A stretch of DNA of 64,000 nt, taken from NCBI GenBank assembly GCA_963784885.1, contig CAWATA010000007.1, forward strand, positions 151,741 to 215,740. The letters are read 5' to 3'. Positions 26,478 through 37,542 of this stretch are shown in pieces. A program made the position numbers and the translations under genes. The stretch's first letter is position 1, and every line of letters starts with the position of its first letter. The stretch is from RHKX01 sp963784885 (GTDB taxonomy: Bacteria > Actinomycetota > Thermoleophilia > Solirubrobacterales > 70-9). The notes under the pieces were generated by a model. The model was not told the DNA's origin and did no database searches. It saw nothing but the letters and a program-made list of their open reading frames with translations.

Positions 26478-26938
26478 CAGCCCGCTCCGAGCAGCGCCGG
26501 GATCGAGTCTCGGCGGTAGTCGAAGATCCGGGTCAGGTCGCGGCGCACGAGCAGGTGCTCGGCGAGCGTGCCGAGCGGACCGAACCGGTGGGCGTAGCGC
26601 ACCAGGTCGACCATCCGGGTCCGGCCGGCGCCGACCGCCTCGAAGGTGTGGGTGTGGTGCCAGAGCGCGTAGGGGCCGCGGAGTTGCCGGTCGACGAAGC
26701 CGAGCGGCGGGTCCCATTCCTCGATCCGCGTCAGCCAGGAGACGCCGAGGCCGTGCAGTCGCAGCCGGTAGCGGATCAGCGTCCCCTTGCGGACGTCGAC
26801 CGGGGCCGTGCCGGCGATCCGGAACTTGAGCAGGGGCGGGGTGATCGCCTCCAGGTTCTCGGCCCGCGAGAAGAACTCGAACGCCCGCTCGACCGGCACG
26901 TCGAGGATCTGCTCGCGGCGGAGGACGCGCTCCCTCAT
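26477..26938 (-). CDS. SRPBCC-family ligand-binding protein
   Basis: 153 residues: VLRREQILDVPVERAFEFFS, LEAITPPLLKFRI, ALWHHTHTFEAVGAGRTRMVD, typical of the START-like cyclase/dehydrase fold with a hydrophobic cavity. No catalytic residues can be named. ATG at 26938 overlaps the glycosyltransferase stop (ATGA), and its own stop shares a base with the methyltransferase start. The three genes form one coupled unit, perhaps handling a lipid-linked substrate. Confidence 0.83.
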   Translation of the reverse strand: MRERVLRREQILDVPVERAFEFFSRAENLEAITPPLLKFRIAGTAPVDVRKGTLIRYRLRLHGLGVSWLTRIEEWDPPLGFVDRQLRGPYALWHHTHTFEAVGAGRTRMVDLVRYAHRFGPLGTLAEHLLVRRDLTRIFDYRRDSIPALLGAG

Positions 26939-28146
26939 CCGCCCCGATCCTCCGCGATCAGCGCGGCGAGGTCGTCCCTCGTCCGCTCCCAGCTCAGCTC
27001 CTCGCGACGGCGCCGGGCCCCGGCGGCGAGTTCGCTCCGGAGTTCGGGATCGGCGATCCGCTCCAGTGCCGCGGTCAGCGCCGGGACGTCGGGGGCGAAG
27101 GCGGGGATGCCCGACCGCGGCGCCACCCCGTCCGGGACGCCGGGGACGAGCAAGCCGTTGCCTTCGTCGACCACCACCTCGTTCATCGGTGGATTGTCGT
27201 TGGTCAGGATCGGGACGCCGAGCGCGGTCGCCTCGAACAGGTGCAGCCCGAGGCCCTCCCAGCGGCTCGGGGCGAGGCAGACGTCGGCGGTTGCGAACAT
27301 CCGCAGGTACTCGTCGGTCGGCAGATCGGCGGTGATCACCGCGATCCGCCGGTCGCGGCGGCCGAGCCGGGACCCGCCGCGGATCATCCGCCCGACCTGC
27401 TTCTTCTGGCGCTCGACCTGAGCCTTGAGCACGAGCCGGAGCCGCGGGTCGCGGGTCGCCCGGAAGGCGGCGATCGTCTGCGCGAGCGGCTTGCGCTTGG
27501 ACATGAACCCGCCCGGGAAGAGGCAGGAAACCACCCCGGCGGAATCCTCCGCTGCGCGTCCGGTTCCGCCGGTCGGCGCGGTGGTACCGGACGGGATGAC
27601 ATGTGTGTTGCCCCCAGCCGCAGGCACCGCTGTGCGTCCGGCGGTCTCCAGCTCCTTCGCCAGGTTGACCAGGTCCGGGTAGCAGCCCCAGTGGACCCTC
27701 GGGGTCTCGATTCCGAGATCCGCGTAGCGCTCCTGCTCGCAGGCGGTCAGCGAGTAGATCCGGTCGAAGGCGCGGCCGGCGGGCTCGACGTGCTCGGCCG
27801 AGAAGTGCTCCCAGACGAAGCGGCCGATCGTGCGGACGCCGGAGCCACGGAGCCCGGCGATCTCGTCGAACTGGTAGTTCTGGTCGAAGAGGACGAGGTC
27901 GGGCCGCGTCGCCTCCGCCCAGGCGAGGTACTCGTCGCCGGGGATCAGGTAGTCGCTCGCCGCGGTCACGCGCTCCTGCTCCCAGACGCCCTCGGTGTCG
28001 ACCCAGCCGGGCCTGATGTTCGTCTTCCGCGTCGGCCGAGCCAGCACGTGGGTCTCGTGTCCGAGCCCGTCGAGGGTCGCGCGGATCTGGCGGGCGACCA
28101 CGGCCTGCCCGCGGTTGAACCAGTAGGCGACGATCCCGATCCGCAT
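26935..28146 (-). CDS. Glycosyltransferase, family-4-like, 'FNRGQ' paralog with repeat-derived insert
   Basis: 403 residues from ATG 28146, about 45 longer than its paralog at 10,990. MRIGIVAYWFNRGQAVVARQ, DQNYQFDEIAGLRGSGV, FVWEHFSAEHVEP, PSRWEGLGLHLFEATALG, DNPPMNEVVVDEGNG. An extra stretch between YPDLVNL and the FPGGFMSKRKP block contains THVIPSGTTAPTGGTG, which is the translation of repeat copy D. The frame is intact. It lies 10 kb from the main island but clearly belongs to the same family. A much longer upstream open frame is only a shadow of the plus-strand gene. Confidence 0.85.
   Translation of the reverse strand: MRIGIVAYWFNRGQAVVARQIRATLDGLGHETHVLARPTRKTNIRPGWVDTEGVWEQERVTAASDYLIPGDEYLAWAEATRPDLVLFDQNYQFDEIAGLRGSGVRTIGRFVWEHFSAEHVEPAGRAFDRIYSLTACEQERYADLGIETPRVHWGCYPDLVNLAKELETAGRTAVPAAGGNTHVIPSGTTAPTGGTGRAAEDSAGVVSCLFPGGFMSKRKPLAQTIAAFRATRDPRLRLVLKAQVERQKKQVGRMIRGGSRLGRRDRRIAVITADLPTDEYLRMFATADVCLAPSRWEGLGLHLFEATALGVPILTNDNPPMNEVVVDEGNGLLVPGVPDGVAPRSGIPAFAPDVPALTAALERIADPELRSELAAGARRRREELSWERTRDDLAALIAEDRGG
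27534..27625 (-). repeat. Copy D of the dispersed hairpin repeat, inside a glycosyltransferase gene
   Basis: Stem CCGGCGGAA 27536-27544 with TTCCGCCGG 27564-27572; the loop read on the minus strand contains GGACGCGCAGCGGAG, identical to the core of copy C. It is followed by ACGGGATGACATGTGTG and CCCAGCCG, the start of the core hairpin. The second arm is degenerate (only CCGCTGTGCGTCCGGCGG remains). It is read in frame, just before the FPGGF block, the same place as copies E and F. Confidence 0.75.
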
Positions 28147-28224
28147 TGCGGCGAACCCTTGCACGACCGCAACCGGCTCGCCGTCGCGGCAGGGATGCGA
28201 GCCTGAGGAACGAAGGGCCGACTG

Positions 28225-29199
28225 ATGCCGATCACGCGAGGAACGATGCCGCTCGCGGCCGCGCTGCTCGCGGCGCTCCTCGCGCTGCCCGCGACTGCCG
28301 CGGCCTCCGCCCGCCCCGAGCCCCCGTCGGCGGCGTCCTTCGAGCGCTCGACCCGGGAGCTGCTGAGCAGCGGCGATCTCGGTTCCGCGCCGGCGGCACG
28401 AAGCGGAGGGATCGGCGCCGGCTCCGACCCCCGCGTCGCCGGTGGGTTGTTCCCCCGCAAACGGCTGCTGACGCTGTACGGCGCGCCGCAGCTCACCGGC
28501 ACGATCCTCGGCAAGCTGAGCCCGCGCGCCGCCGCGCGCAAGGCGGTCAGACAGGCGCGGCCGTACGCCCGGATCGGTAACCGCCGGGTGATTCCCGGCT
28601 TCGACCTGATCGCCGTGGTGGCGAACTCGACCGCGGGCCCTGACGGCAAGTACCGGACCCGTCAGCCGGGCAAGCTGATCCGCTCCTACCTCAAAGCCGC
28701 CCGCTCGATCGGCGGTCGCCTCGTGCTCGACATCCAGCCGGGACGAGCCCGGGCCGGGGACGAGGTCGAGGCTCTCGCCAAGTGGATCGACGAGCCCGAC
28801 GTCGACGTTTCGATCGACCCCGAGTGGGACGTCGGCCCGCACGGCGTCCCGGGCCGGAGCCGGGGCCGGATCAAGGCGAAGGAGATCAACGCGATCTCGA
28901 AGCGGCTGCAGCGGATCATCGACGAGGGCGAGCTGCCCCCGAAGGCCCTCGTGATCCATCAGTTCCACGACGGTTCGGTCCGCAGGCGCGGCGACATCGT
29001 CCAGCGCCGCGACGTCGACGTGACCCTGAACTTCGACGGGATCGGCAGCCCGGCCGCCAAGGAGGCCGGCTATCGCGAACTGAGCCGGCGGGCGCTGTTC
29101 AACGGCTTCTCGATCTTCTACTCGCTCGACACGAAGGTGATGAGCCCTCGCTCGGTCCTCGGGCTGAGTCCCGAGGTGAACTTCCTGCTCTTCCAGTAG
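28225..29199 (+). CDS. Secreted protein of unknown function, barrel-like
   Basis: 324 residues with a signal peptide (about 1-28, ending ATAAASA). The mature part contains RLLTLYGAPQLTGTILG, IPGFDLIAVVANS, GGRLVLDIQPGRA, DVSIDPEWDVGPHG, ALVIHQFHDGSV and DVDVTLNFDGIG. Alternating hydrophobic strands ending in D, DP or H suggest a TIM-barrel related to glycosidases, but no family is firmly recognised. A lipoprotein cysteine is absent. It stands alone on the plus strand, 78 bases from the divergent glycosyltransferase. Confidence 0.6.
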   Translation: MPITRGTMPLAAALLAALLALPATAAASARPEPPSAASFERSTRELLSSGDLGSAPAARSGGIGAGSDPRVAGGLFPRKRLLTLYGAPQLTGTILGKLSPRAAARKAVRQARPYARIGNRRVIPGFDLIAVVANSTAGPDGKYRTRQPGKLIRSYLKAARSIGGRLVLDIQPGRARAGDEVEALAKWIDEPDVDVSIDPEWDVGPHGVPGRSRGRIKAKEINAISKRLQRIIDEGELPPKALVIHQFHDGSVRRRGDIVQRRDVDVTLNFDGIGSPAAKEAGYRELSRRALFNGFSIFYSLDTKVMSPRSVLGLSPEVNFLLFQ

Positions 29200-29257
29200 C
29201 CCCCGATCGCCCGGCCTCGGTCCGCGATCGCGGACCGAGGCGGCTATCGTCATCGGC

Positions 29258-30364
29258 GTGTCGTCGCGGATCGTTCTCTTCGGAGCCACCGGCTACACCG
29301 GCCGCCTGACCGCCGCTGCGCTTCGGGACGCCGGCGCGGCGCCCGTGCTCGCCGGACGAAATCGGGCCTCGCTCGAGATCCTCGCCGAGGAGCTCGGCGG
29401 AAAGCTCGAAACGCGGGTGGCCGACGTGGCCGATCCGGCTTCGGTGCGCTCCCTGCTCGAGGGTGGGGAGGTCCTGATCAGCACGGTCGGCCCGTTCGCC
29501 CGCTGGGGCGCGCCGGCGGTCGAGGCGGCCATCGACGCGCAGGCCGCCGCCTACTTGGACTCGACCGGCGAGCCCCCGTTCATCCGCCGGGTGTTCGAGG
29601 AGTGGGGCCCGGCCGCCGCCGAGGCCGGGGTGCCGCTGCTGACGGCGCTCGGCTACGACTGGGCGCCCGGCAACCTGGCCGGTGCCATCGCCGTCGACGA
29701 GGCGGGTCCGGAGGCGCGGCGCGTCGAGATCGGCTACTTCGTCACCGGCAGCGGGATGGGCGGGATGAGCGGCGGTACCCGCGCCTCCACCGCCGGGGTG
29801 ATGCTCGAACCCGGATTCGCATTCCGCGGTGGCCGGATCGTCACCGAGCCCGCCGGTCGCCACGTCGCCACCTTCAATGTCCGCGGCCGCGACAAGCAGG
29901 CGGTGTCGGTCGGATCCTCCGAGCACTTCACCCTCCCCGCGCTGGATCCCGGGCTGACCGACGTCGAGGTCTACCTCGGCTGGTTCGGAGCGATGTCCCG
30001 CCCAATGCAGGTCGGCTCGATCGGCCTCGCGGCGATCGGCCGGATCGGCCCGCTGAAGCGAGGCCTCGCCGGTCTGACCCGGCGCTTCGTCAAGGGCTCG
30101 ACCGGCGGCCCGAGCGAAGCCGAGCGGGCGACCGGCGGCTCCTGGGTCATCGCCCGCGCCTACGACGGCGACGGCGAGCGGCTCTCGGAGGTGACGCTGA
30201 GCGGGGTCGACGGATACACCTTCACCGCGAAGTTCCTCGCCTGGGCGGCGATCAGGGCAGCCGGCTCCGGCGTCGGCGGGCGCGGTGCGCTCGGACCGGC
30301 AACCGCCTTCGGGCTCGCCGAGTTCGAGAGCGGAGTCGCGACCGCCGGCATCGAACGCGCTTGA
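29258..30364 (+). CDS. Saccharopine dehydrogenase-family / trans-acting enoyl reductase-like NAD(P)-binding protein
   Basis: 368 residues. N-terminal Rossmann motif IVLFGATGYTGRLTAAAL, then VLISTVGPFARWGAPAVEAA and AYLDSTGEPPF, as in the saccharopine dehydrogenase-like and mycobacterial trans-acting enoyl reductase group. The substrate cannot be told; lipid modification is one possibility. GTG at 29258 is preceded by TATCGT seven bases upstream, hinting at a leaderless start. Its TGA overlaps a TTG of the next gene. Confidence 0.75.
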   Translation: MSSRIVLFGATGYTGRLTAAALRDAGAAPVLAGRNRASLEILAEELGGKLETRVADVADPASVRSLLEGGEVLISTVGPFARWGAPAVEAAIDAQAAAYLDSTGEPPFIRRVFEEWGPAAAEAGVPLLTALGYDWAPGNLAGAIAVDEAGPEARRVEIGYFVTGSGMGGMSGGTRASTAGVMLEPGFAFRGGRIVTEPAGRHVATFNVRGRDKQAVSVGSSEHFTLPALDPGLTDVEVYLGWFGAMSRPMQVGSIGLAAIGRIGPLKRGLAGLTRRFVKGSTGGPSEAERATGGSWVIARAYDGDGERLSEVTLSGVDGYTFTAKFLAWAAIRAAGSGVGGRGALGPATAFGLAEFESGVATAGIERA

Positions 30365-30972
30365 GCCGGATCCCGCCGAGATGGCGGCCGTTCGTTCCGG
30401 CGCTGGCGATCGTGCCGATGTTCGTCGGCTTCGTCTTCCTCGGTGTCGAGGCGGGGGTCCTGCTCGCCGGCCTGACGCTCGCGGCGATCATCGCCGTCGC
30501 GGTCGCCGACCGCGACGACGGTCGGTTCGAGGTCGCAGCGCCGGGCCCGGACACTCCCGGCGGCGTCCTCGTCGTGGTCCTCGCGCCGATCGAGGACCCC
30601 CGCACCGCCGGCGTCGTCGCGGCGATCGGCGATCCATCCCGTCCCGAGGCGGGCGAGCGGGGGCTGCTCGTCCTCGCGCCGGCCAGGAGCCGGCTCCTCG
30701 ACCGCTGGACCGACGACCTCGAGCAGGCGCGGTTCGAGAGCCAGCGGATCCTCACCGTCTCGCTGGCGACGCTGGCCGCCGCCGGGATCCCCGCCGAGGG
30801 CAGGGTCGGCGATGGCGACGTGGTCCAGGCGACCGAGGACACCCTCCGCACCTTCGCCGCGACCGAGGTGGCCGTGGTCGCCCGGGGCGGCGAGTTCGAT
30901 CGCCAGATCCGCGAGCTCGACCGGCGGCTTCCGGTCAGGTTCCACCGGGTGACGGCGCCCGCGGCCGAGTAG
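30361..30972 (+). CDS. Membrane-anchored protein with a soluble, possibly UspA-like domain
   Basis: 203 residues from TTG 30361, which overlaps the preceding stop as TTGA. Two hydrophobic segments (about 10-45: FVPALAIVPMFVGFVFLG and AGVLLAGLTLAAIIAVAVA) are followed by a soluble domain with VLVVVLAPIEDPRTAG, GLLVLAPARSRLLDRW and TFAATEVAVVARGG. These alternating strands recall universal stress or nucleotide-binding folds, but no motif settles it. It ends six bases from the clpB stop, tail to tail. The function is not known. Confidence 0.6.
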   Translation: MSRIPPRWRPFVPALAIVPMFVGFVFLGVEAGVLLAGLTLAAIIAVAVADRDDGRFEVAAPGPDTPGGVLVVVLAPIEDPRTAGVVAAIGDPSRPEAGERGLLVLAPARSRLLDRWTDDLEQARFESQRILTVSLATLAAAGIPAEGRVGDGDVVQATEDTLRTFAATEVAVVARGGEFDRQIRELDRRLPVRFHRVTAPAAE

Positions 30973-30978
30973 GGGTCG

Positions 30979-33549
<2,571 letters not shown>

Positions 33550-33557
33550 GGGTGCCG

Positions 33558-33586
33558 AGTCTACCGGCCTACTGTCGGAGAGTCAA
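33558..33586 (-). promoter_or_regulatory. Likely housekeeping-type promoter of clpB
   Basis: On the minus strand, TTGACT (33586-33581), 17 bases, then TAGACT (33563-33558). Both hexamers are close to consensus with ideal spacing. The -10 ends eight bases before the clpB ATG, so transcription should begin at or next to the start codon. No complete HspR (HAIR) inverted repeat is seen here; only one half-site-like AGTCAAG overlaps the -35. Confidence 0.55.
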
Positions 33587-33631
33587 GAAATCTGATGGAT
33601 ACGGACTTAGATATGCACCGGATCGGTCCCG

Positions 33632-35071
33632 TTACGCCCGTGCCAGCTCCATCAGCTCCGCGAGCGAGTCCTCGATGCCGGCGCGAAGGACCTCGAGGTC
33701 GGGAACCGCGTCGGGGTCGGCGCTGAGGCAGATGCAGAGGTTGCCGCCATAGCTGAGCACGGCGATGCCGATCGCGTGGTCGGCCGCGAGGGGGACCAGG
33801 GGCCAGATCTCGTCGATCCGGGCACCGAAGGCGTAGAGGTCGCTCGGCGGTCCTGGGACGTTGGTGATCGTGATGTTGAACAGCCGCGTCGCGTACATCG
33901 AGCGGGCGAGGAAGCTGTGCAGGACCGGGGGTGCGTGGGCGCTGAAGTCGATCAGGGTGCGGGAGCCGATCGCCTGCCCGTCCTGCTTGTGACGGTCGCT
34001 GGCGGAGGCCTGGAGCTGGTAGCGGCGCAGCGGGTCCGCCTCGCCGACGGGGAGCTCGACGAACAGCGAGCTGATCTTGTTACCCAGCGCCAGCTTCTCG
34101 CTGTCGGTCCGGACGTTGACCGGGACCATCGCCCGCAGCCCGGGCTCGGGCGGCGTCTCGCCACGCGCCAGCAGCAGCGCGCGAAGGCCGCCGGCGGAGG
34201 CGGCGAGGACCACGTCGTTGAGCTTGCCTCCGAGCGAGTTCTTCACCGCCTTGAGGTCGTCGATCGGCGTCGACACGACCGCCAGCTCGCGGTGGGCCCC
34301 GATCGGGACGTTGATGCTGCTGCGGGGCGCGGCGCTGATCTCGTCCTGGACGATCAGCTCCGCCATGGCCCGGGATCGCCGGATGGCGTCGAGCCCATGC
34401 GAGGGATGGCGGACCATGTCGATGCCGGCCCCGACGATCCCGGCGCCGGCGCGGCCGGCGGCGACCGGGAGCCGGGCCAGACCGGCGAGGCCTCCGGTGA
34501 CCGCGTCGAGCGGCGAACCCCCTCCGGCCGGGATCTGCGGCGGCGGGATCGGCGAGCCGCCGCGCGTCTCCGGGGCCGTCCGGACCTGACGCCGCTCGGC
34601 GTCGAAGAGGACGGTCCCGGCGTCGACCGAGCCGACGCCGTCGACCATGCAGTGGTGGGTCTTGCTGGCGAGCGCCCAGCGACCGTCCTCCAGCCCCTCG
34701 ACCACGACGAGCTCCCAGAGCGGTCGCGAGCGGTCGAGCCGCTCGCTGAAGTAGTCGCCGGCCCAGGCGAGGAGCTCGCGGCGCCCGCCGGGGTTCGGCA
34801 GGGCGGCACGGCGGACGTGGGTCCGGATGTCGAACGCCTCGCTCTGCTCCCAGCGCGGCCAGCTCAGTCCGCCGGTTCGCTGCTCGGATAGTCGCTGGCG
34901 GTAACGCGGCAGGGCGTCGAGGCGATCGGCGAGGTCGGCGACCACCGCGGCGGTGCTGGGTGCTTCGCTCGGCTCGAACAGAATCACTCCGCCGATGTGC
35001 ATGTGGGCGGCGAGATCGGCCTCCTCGAGCTCGAGGAAGGTCGCGTCCAGTGCTGTGAGCTGATCCTCCAT
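33632..35071 (-). CDS. Wax ester synthase / diacylglycerol acyltransferase family protein
   Basis: 479 residues from ATG 35071 (MEDQLTALDATFLELEE); an in-frame ATG at 35113 is the alternative. The catalytic HHxxxDG motif is intact in THHCMVDGVGS near residue 135, and the C-terminal block LFNITITNVPGPPSDLYAFG is diagnostic. It esterifies acyl-CoA to a long-chain alcohol or diacylglycerol, usually for storage lipid. It lies 82 bases upstream of clpB on the same strand, and clpB has its own promoter in that gap. Confidence 0.9.
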   Translation of the reverse strand: MEDQLTALDATFLELEEADLAAHMHIGGVILFEPSEAPSTAAVVADLADRLDALPRYRQRLSEQRTGGLSWPRWEQSEAFDIRTHVRRAALPNPGGRRELLAWAGDYFSERLDRSRPLWELVVVEGLEDGRWALASKTHHCMVDGVGSVDAGTVLFDAERRQVRTAPETRGGSPIPPPQIPAGGGSPLDAVTGGLAGLARLPVAAGRAGAGIVGAGIDMVRHPSHGLDAIRRSRAMAELIVQDEISAAPRSSINVPIGAHRELAVVSTPIDDLKAVKNSLGGKLNDVVLAASAGGLRALLLARGETPPEPGLRAMVPVNVRTDSEKLALGNKISSLFVELPVGEADPLRRYQLQASASDRHKQDGQAIGSRTLIDFSAHAPPVLHSFLARSMYATRLFNITITNVPGPPSDLYAFGARIDEIWPLVPLAADHAIGIAVLSYGGNLCICLSADPDAVPDLEVLRAGIEDSLAELMELARA

Positions 35072-35212
35072 GCCTGTGAGCCCGAGCCTAGGTCGCCCGG
35101 ACGGAGAGTTCATCCGGTTCCCGCACCGGACCGCGCTCGGTGGTTTTCCCCGATGCGAGGGCGAGTCCGGGAGCGGAGCATCGGGGTCGTACAGCGATCA
35201 AGGAGTTGAGAG

Positions 35213-36475
35213 ATGCCGGCCAAACCGAGAGTCCTCGTCGTCGGCGGCGGTTTCGCCGCCCTCGAGACCGCCTTCCTGTTGCGGATGCGTCATCACGACG
35301 ACGTCGACATCCGGCTCATCTCCGATCGCGACCAGTTCCTGTTCCGGCCCAACAGCATCTACGTGCCGTTCGGGGCCGACCCCGACTCGCTGCTCGTCGA
35401 CCTCAACAAGCCGCTGCACCGCCGCGACATCGCGTTCGAGCGCGGCCGGGTCGCCGAGGTCGATCCCGGCGCGCGCCTGGTCACGCTCGACGACGGCGAG
35501 CGCTTCGGCTACGACAAGCTCGTGATCGCGACCGGTGCCGACACGAACGCCGCCGAGATCCCGGGCCTCGCCGAGCACGGCGCGACGATCTGGACCACCG
35601 ACTCGATGCTCGAGGTTCGGCGCCGCTTCGAGCAGGTGCGCGACCGCGCTCGCGCCGGCGAGCGCCAGAGGGTCCTGTTCCTGGTGCCGCCCAACAACAA
35701 ATGCTCGGGCCCGCTCTACGAGATCGTGTTCATGCTCGAGACCTGGTTGCGCCGAAACGATGCCCGCGATCTCGTCGACATCACCTGGTCGACGTTCGAG
35801 CACGGCTTCATCCAGGCGTTCGGGCCGCGGCTGGACGATCTCGTGACCGAGGAGTTCGCCGAGCGCGGCATCGACGGCAACGTCGAGGAGGTCGCGACCG
35901 AGGTCAGCGCCGACTCCGTCCACTACGCGGACGGGAGCACCCGCGGTTTCGACCATCTGATCGCGTTCCCGCCCTACGTCGCCGGGGTTCGCTACGCGGG
36001 CCTCGACTCCGACGAGCGCGGCTTCGTGAAGACCGATCTCGACACCCGGCTGGCGGCGGGACACGACGACGTCTACGTGCCCGGCGACGCCGGTGACTTC
36101 CCGATCAAGCAGGCGTTCCTCGCCTTCCTGCAGGCCGACGCCGTCGCCAATCACATCGACGCCGAGCTGCGCGGGGCAGAGTTCGACCAGCCGTTCGACT
36201 CGGTGAGCATGTGCATCATGGAGATGTTCGACAAGGCGACGTTCGCGCAGGTGCCGGTCGAGCTGACCGGTGATCCCGACCGCCCGGTCAGGGTCCGTCC
36301 CGACGCCGACGGCGACTACAAGGTCGGCACCTCGCCGGTCTGGCGGCTCGGCAAGAAGATGCTCGGCTTCTCGGTGCCGATGCGGTTCTCGGCCGGCGAG
36401 CCGTTTCATGCCGGCAAGGCCTGGCAGGCCATGGACGTCGGCCTCAAGGCGATGTCCTCGATGCTCGCCGACTGA
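35213..36475 (+). CDS. FAD-dependent NAD(P)/quinone oxidoreductase, sulfide:quinone reductase-like
   Basis: 420 residues. The N-terminal FAD motif VLVVGGGFAALETAFLL and the second dinucleotide region DKLVIATGADTNA, with DDVYVPGDAGDF near residue 290, mark a DLDH-fold flavoprotein of the SQR/NDH-2 group. Conserved Cys pairs for sulfide oxidation are not obvious: Cys appears in NNKCSGPLYE and SMCIMEM only, so the substrate is open. A clear ribosome site AAGGAG precedes the ATG. The 141-base divergent gap to the acyltransferase holds no other feature I can name. Confidence 0.82.
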   Translation: MPAKPRVLVVGGGFAALETAFLLRMRHHDDVDIRLISDRDQFLFRPNSIYVPFGADPDSLLVDLNKPLHRRDIAFERGRVAEVDPGARLVTLDDGERFGYDKLVIATGADTNAAEIPGLAEHGATIWTTDSMLEVRRRFEQVRDRARAGERQRVLFLVPPNNKCSGPLYEIVFMLETWLRRNDARDLVDITWSTFEHGFIQAFGPRLDDLVTEEFAERGIDGNVEEVATEVSADSVHYADGSTRGFDHLIAFPPYVAGVRYAGLDSDERGFVKTDLDTRLAAGHDDVYVPGDAGDFPIKQAFLAFLQADAVANHIDAELRGAEFDQPFDSVSMCIMEMFDKATFAQVPVELTGDPDRPVRVRPDADGDYKVGTSPVWRLGKKMLGFSVPMRFSAGEPFHAGKAWQAMDVGLKAMSSMLAD

Positions 36476-36546
36476 CGCCGCCGGACATCGCCCGCCCGGC
36501 GCCGGGCGGGACGCGCCCACCGTCGGGCTGACGCAACAATGGGTCC

Positions 36547-37542
36547 GTGAGGCGGATTCACCGAAGGGGGCGCGAGGCGCGCCGGGCGAGCGGCATGTTC
36601 GAGTCCCGCACCGAGGTCTGGCGCGAGGTCGGGCTCGGCGGGGAGATCAGCCGCGGCGACGCGCGCAAGGCCCGCCGCGAGGCGATCGTCCTGCTGATCC
36701 TGATCGTCGGTGTGATCGTCGTCTTCTCGAACCGGCAGACGCTGCTCCCCGACGCCGGCAAGGAGCTCCGCTACATCACCGCGGCCATCATCGCCCTGCT
36801 CGGCTGGCTCTTGGCCCGAACGCTCGCCCAGAGCTTTCAGCCGGCGCTGTTCCGCCGCATGGAGCCGGGCACGGCCGGGACCGTCGGATTCCTGATCCGG
36901 CTCGGCACGATCGTCGTCGTCATCGTCGCGGCGCTGCGGATCGCGGGGGTCAAGCCGGAGACCCTGGCCGTCGGCGGTGCGTTCACCGCGGTCGTCCTCG
37001 GCCTCGCGGCACAACAGACCCTCGCGCACGTGTTCGCGGGCCTGGTCCTGCTGACGACGCGACCGTTCGTGGTCGGCCAGCGGGTCAAGCTGAAGGGCGG
37101 ATCGATGGCCGGCGAGGTCGAGGGGATCGTCAGCAACCTCGGGCTCTTCTACACGACCCTGATCAGCGGGGGCGACCGGACGATGATCCCCAACAACGTG
37201 ATCATGATGCTCGCGGTCATCCCGATCACCGAACCCGAGCGGGTGGAGCTGAAGGCACGATTCAACGCCGCCGTGACGCCGCAGAAGCTTCAGCGGATGA
37301 TCGAGAAGGCGGTGACGATTCCGCTGCGGAACCCGCCGCAGGTGCGGCTCGAGGAGCTCCACGGCGACGAGGTGACGGTGACGATCATGGCGGTGCCGCT
37401 GAACCCGGCCGACGGCCCCAAGCTCGCCTCCGACGTGCTCGACGCGGTCCGCGACAGCGACCTCGACGGCAAGCCCGACGCCTACGACCTGCCGACCCCG
37501 ACGGCCGAGCAGGAGACCGCGCCCGACGGCGAGCCCCGCTAG
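36547..37542 (+). CDS. MscS-family mechanosensitive ion channel
   Basis: 331 residues, GTG start. Three hydrophobic segments (about 48-66, 77-95, 115-135) precede the pore helix AVVLGLAAQQTLAHVFAGLVL, then the beta-domain (PFVVGQRVKLKGG, GEVEGIVSNLGLFYTTL, IPNNVIM). It opens under membrane tension to release solutes. The C-terminal tail is short and rich in Asp and Pro. It is 71 bases after the oxidoreductase and may be co-transcribed, although CAACAAT before the GTG could be its own -10. Confidence 0.9.
   Translation: MRRIHRRGREARRASGMFESRTEVWREVGLGGEISRGDARKARREAIVLLILIVGVIVVFSNRQTLLPDAGKELRYITAAIIALLGWLLARTLAQSFQPALFRRMEPGTAGTVGFLIRLGTIVVVIVAALRIAGVKPETLAVGGAFTAVVLGLAAQQTLAHVFAGLVLLTTRPFVVGQRVKLKGGSMAGEVEGIVSNLGLFYTTLISGGDRTMIPNNVIMMLAVIPITEPERVELKARFNAAVTPQKLQRMIEKAVTIPLRNPPQVRLEELHGDEVTVTIMAVPLNPADGPKLASDVLDAVRDSDLDGKPDAYDLPTPTAEQETAPDGEPR

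Noticed and set aside
28147..29289. Upstream extension of the glycosyltransferase frame at 26,935-28,146
   Set aside because: It lies antisense to a well-supported secreted protein gene, and the family N-terminus MRIGIVAYWFNRGQ begins at 28146.
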